DNA from: Sulfurovum sp.
Lineage (GTDB): Bacteria > Campylobacterota > Campylobacteria > Campylobacterales > Sulfurovaceae
Reading direction: 5' to 3'
Assembly: GCA_030622375.1 (NCBI GenBank)
Contig: JAUXGC010000065.1
Span: 1 to 7,124, forward strand
DNA: 7,124 nucleotides
Shown here: piece after piece, positions 5,511-7,124 of the stretch
Position numbering within the stretch: the first letter of the stretch is position 1
How the letters are laid out: every line of letters begins with the position of its first letter
Program-made: the position numbers and the translations under genes
Notes under the pieces: generated by a model
Told to the model about the DNA's origin: nothing
Databases searched by the model: none
The model's input: the letters and a program-made list of their open reading frames with translations, nothing else

Positions 5511-6812
5511 TAGTAGATTTTTTATTCCTATGTATGCAACTTCTATCATTTTGTCTATCTCTTCATAGGTAATAATATATGGAGGCATAAAGTAAATAAC
5601 ATTTCCAAGTGGACGAAGTAAAACTCCCCTACTCAAAGCATATTCATAGATACGTAAACCTATACGCTCTGAAGACTCATACCCTTTTAAATCTATGGCT
5701 GCCACCATACCTTGCTGTCTTACTTCTTTTACATTTGACAACAGTAAAAACTTCTCTAGCCTCTCTTTTATGTATATACTTTTCTTTTCATTTTCACCCA
5801 ATATATCATTGTTTTCAAATATCTCTAAAGTAGCTAAAGCTGCACTGCAAGCTAAAGGATTTCCCGTATAACTATGAGAGTGCAAAAAAGCTTTATGTTC
5901 ATTATAGTCACAATAAAAAGCTCTGTAAACCTCGTCTGTTGTCATCACTACAGAAAGTGGGAGATACCCACCTGTGAGCCCTTTAGAGAGCGTCATGAAG
6001 TCTGGTGAAATATCTGCGTATTCACAAGCAAACATTTTACCTGTACGTCCAAACCCTGTCATGATTTCATCTGCTATAAGATGGATATCATACTTTTTTG
6101 TCAATGCTCTTGCCCCTGCAAGATAAGCAAAGTGATACATATGCATTCCTCCTGCCCCCTGTATAAGTGGCTCAAGTATAAATGCTGCTATATCATTGGC
6201 TCTCTCTTGCAGTACTTTTTCTAAAAGTTCCAATGCCTCATTAGCAGCATCTTTACTTTGGTCTTTAGGTACTGGCACTTGCATATTTGCTATAAGTAGC
6301 GGTTTATATGTCTCTTTATATAGTGCTACATCTCCTACGGATAATGCCCCGATAGTTTCACCATGATAAGAGTTTGTCAAAGAGAGAAAAAGAGATTTAC
6401 TCTTTCCTGAATTCAAATGAAAGTGATAACTCATTTTTAATGCTGCTTCTACCGCACTGGAGCCATTATCTACATAAAAAACTTTTTTTAACTCTAAAGG
6501 AGTAATGTTTACAAGTTTATGTGCCAACTCTACGGCTGGCTCATGCGTAAACCCTGCCAAAAGAACATGTTCAAGTGTGTCAAGCTGTATTTTAACTTTG
6601 TCATTTATAATTTTATTTGAATGTCCAAAAAGATTTACCCACCAAGAACTTATAGCGTCTATATAACTATTTCCTTCAAAATCATAAAGATAGACACCTT
6701 TTCCTGATTTGATAGGCACAAGAGGTAGGGTTTCATGATCTTTCATTTGTGTACAGGGGTGCCAAATCACTTCTAAGTCACGTTGCATAACTATACTATT
6801 TTTACTTACCAT
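5505..6812 (-). CDS. bioA: Adenosylmethionine--8-amino-7-oxononanoate aminotransferase (DAPA synthase)
   Basis: BioA is the PLP enzyme that uses S-adenosylmethionine as amino donor to turn 7-keto-8-aminopelargonate into 7,8-diaminopelargonate, the antepenultimate step of biotin synthesis, in the cytoplasm. The 435-residue length is typical. Diagnostic segments are WHPCTQMKDHE (17-27), SSWWVNLFGHSN (55-66, with the paired Trp of the substrate pocket), the PLP phosphate loop NGSSAVEAALK (116-126), SYHGETIGALS (148-158, ring-stacking Tyr149), the PLP aspartate IADEIMTGFGRTG (246-258, D248), the Schiff-base lysine LSKGLTGGYLPLS (275-287, K277), HSHSYTGNPLAC (311-322), and R400 at the position of the carboxylate-binding Arg. 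The start is backed by tandem Shine-Dalgarno elements. No other biotin gene is in the window. It converges on the Sel1 gene and diverges from the ppiD-like gene. Confidence 0.96.
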   Translation of the reverse strand: MVSKNSIVMQRDLEVIWHPCTQMKDHETLPLVPIKSGKGVYLYDFEGNSYIDAISSWWVNLFGHSNKIINDKVKIQLDTLEHVLLAGFTHEPAVELAHKLVNITPLELKKVFYVDNGSSAVEAALKMSYHFHLNSGKSKSLFLSLTNSYHGETIGALSVGDVALYKETYKPLLIANMQVPVPKDQSKDAANEALELLEKVLQERANDIAAFILEPLIQGAGGMHMYHFAYLAGARALTKKYDIHLIADEIMTGFGRTGKMFACEYADISPDFMTLSKGLTGGYLPLSVVMTTDEVYRAFYCDYNEHKAFLHSHSYTGNPLACSAALATLEIFENNDILGENEKKSIYIKERLEKFLLLSNVKEVRQQGMVAAIDLKGYESSERIGLRIYEYALSRGVLLRPLGNVIYFMPPYIITYEEIDKMIEVAYIGIKNLLP

Positions 6813-6820
6813 ACTGTTTA

Positions 6821-6831
6821 TCCTCTCCTTT
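6821..6831 (-). promoter_or_regulatory. Tandem Shine-Dalgarno elements of bioA
   Basis: The minus strand reads AAAGGAGAGGA and then 8 nt to the ATG at 6812. The nearer GAGGA has ideal spacing and the further AAAGGAG lies about 12 nt away. This favours 6812 over the in-frame methionine at residue 9 and suggests efficient initiation. Confidence 0.7.
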
Positions 6832-6856
6832 CAAGTAACCATGAACGATAAGGTTA

Positions 6857-6891
6857 TTTAGATAGAATATTATACAAATTTTTAGATAGAA
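6857..6891 (+). repeat. 11-bp direct repeats flanking the shared bioA/ppiD -10 region
   Basis: TTTAGATAGAA is present at 6857-6867 and exactly repeated at 6881-6891, 24 bp apart start to start, on either side of the AT-rich -10 core. The placement suits a regulator contacting two helical turns, but the unit is not palindromic and does not resemble the BirA operator half-sites (TTGTAAACC). Confidence 0.7.
6868..6874. promoter_or_regulatory. Overlapping divergent -10 elements for bioA (minus) and the ppiD-like gene (plus)
   Basis: On the minus strand 6874-6869 reads TATAAT, preceded by TTTG; it would start bioA transcription near 6862, giving a ~50-nt leader. On the plus strand 6868-6873 reads TATTAT (or TATACA at 6871-6876), giving a start near 6881 for the ppiD-like gene. 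No convincing -35 element is visible on either strand. Assigned by eye. Confidence 0.45.
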
Positions 6892-6903
6892 GGTAGATGA
6901 AGT

Positions 6904-7124
6904 ATGATTAGTTGGAAGCAAAAAAATAATAAATATTTGGTATGGACAATTTGGATAGCAACCATAGCATTTATAGGTGCAGGTTTTGTGGGTTGGGGAA
7001 GTTATGATTTTGGCTCCAAGGCAGGCAATGTAGCCAAAGTAGGTAGTATTGAAATTACACAATCTAAGCTCAATACAACTTATAGTAATATCTATAACCA
7101 GTACAACCAACAAATGCAAGGTAA
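6904..7124 (+). CDS. PpiD/SurA-like peptidyl-prolyl isomerase, N-terminal part, cut off by the window edge
   Basis: The frame stays open to the right edge (73 complete codons plus two bases), so only the N-terminus is seen. A short basic head (MISWKQKNNK) precedes one hydrophobic helix at about residues 11-33 (YLVWTIWIATIAFIGAGFVG), and the periplasmic segment begins with NVAKVGSIEITQSKLN (42-57). An 'a-VG...it...l' strand and helix is how the SurA N-terminal chaperone domain of PpiD/SurA foldases starts, and PpiD is anchored by a single N-terminal helix in the inner membrane. The parvulin domain itself would lie outside the window. The start at 6904 is supported by AAGG 10 nt upstream; the ATG at 6897 stops after four codons. 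From memory, in Campylobacter this gene sits beside mraW and before ftsA-ftsZ. Confidence 0.85.
   Translation, partial: MISWKQKNNKYLVWTIWIATIAFIGAGFVGWGSYDFGSKAGNVAKVGSIEITQSKLNTTYSNIYNQYNQQMQG

Noticed and set aside
5609..5833. 74-codon plus-strand frame within bioA
   Set aside because: Antisense to the conserved C-terminal part of BioA; no supporting signal.
6831..6842. Mini-frame ATG-GTT-ACT-TGA just upstream of bioA, considered as a leader peptide
   Set aside because: It has no ribosome binding site and is only three codons long, which is expected by chance.
6836..6856. Inverted repeat TAACC...GGTTA in the bioA leader, considered as a BirA-type operator or attenuator
   Set aside because: The arms are only 5 bp with an 11-nt loop, there is no T-tract, and the sequence does not match the BirA consensus in spacing or extent.
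6802..7119. 105-codon minus-strand frame crossing the bioA start and the ppiD-like gene
   Set aside because: It is antisense to the PpiD-like N-terminus and covers the promoter region; the Cys-rich product resembles no family.

Overview
The window is AT-rich and looks like a core chromosomal segment of a Campylobacterota (epsilonproteobacterial) genome, most likely a free-living relative of Sulfurimonas or Sulfurovum. Three things point there. The proteins have the style of that phylum: an RsmH with a Cys cluster, a histidine-less class II aldolase-fold protein and a PpiD/SurA-like N-terminus. The promoters are of the extended -10 type without a clear -35. The neighbourhood also fits: from memory, Campylobacter jejuni has a small membrane protein gene, mraW/rsmH, a PpiD/SurA-like gene, ftsA and ftsZ side by side. 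The genus is an inference from general familiarity, not from a search.

Layout. Positions 1-2519 (minus) hold the first ~840 codons of an RND efflux permease that runs off the left edge. Upstream of it on the same strand are a 90-residue FtsL-like membrane/coiled-coil protein (2541-2813) and the 16S rRNA methyltransferase RsmH (2810-3724, GTG start). The ATGA overlap and a 21-nt gap indicate one rsmH-ftsL-RND operon. A 100-bp divergent promoter region (3725-3824) separates it from a plus-strand class II aldolase/adducin-fold protein lacking the metal-binding histidines (3825-4400). Next is a cytoplasmic Sel1/TPR-like protein (4490-5497) with its own extended -10 promoter and a tandem 15-bp repeat in its leader. 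bioA (5505-6812, minus) converges on it with only 7 bp between the stop codons. A second divergent region (6813-6903) leads to the first 73 codons of a PpiD/SurA-like periplasmic folding factor (6904 to the right edge).

Functional reading. rsmH and the FtsL-like gene are the translation/division pair usually found at the head of the dcw cluster. Here the next gene is an efflux pump instead of ftsI. The ppiD-like gene probably leads into ftsA-ftsZ beyond the window (inference from C. jejuni). The aldolase-like, Sel1 and bioA genes sit between two loci that are adjacent in Campylobacter. bioA supplies diaminopelargonate for biotin synthesis and has no other biotin gene beside it here.

I see no insertion sequence, CRISPR array, tRNA or rRNA, and no clear new multi-gene system. 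The points most worth a second look are the aldolase-fold protein without a metal site, the two divergent promoters whose -10 elements coincide on opposite strands, and the repeats beside the promoters of the Sel1 and bioA/ppiD genes.
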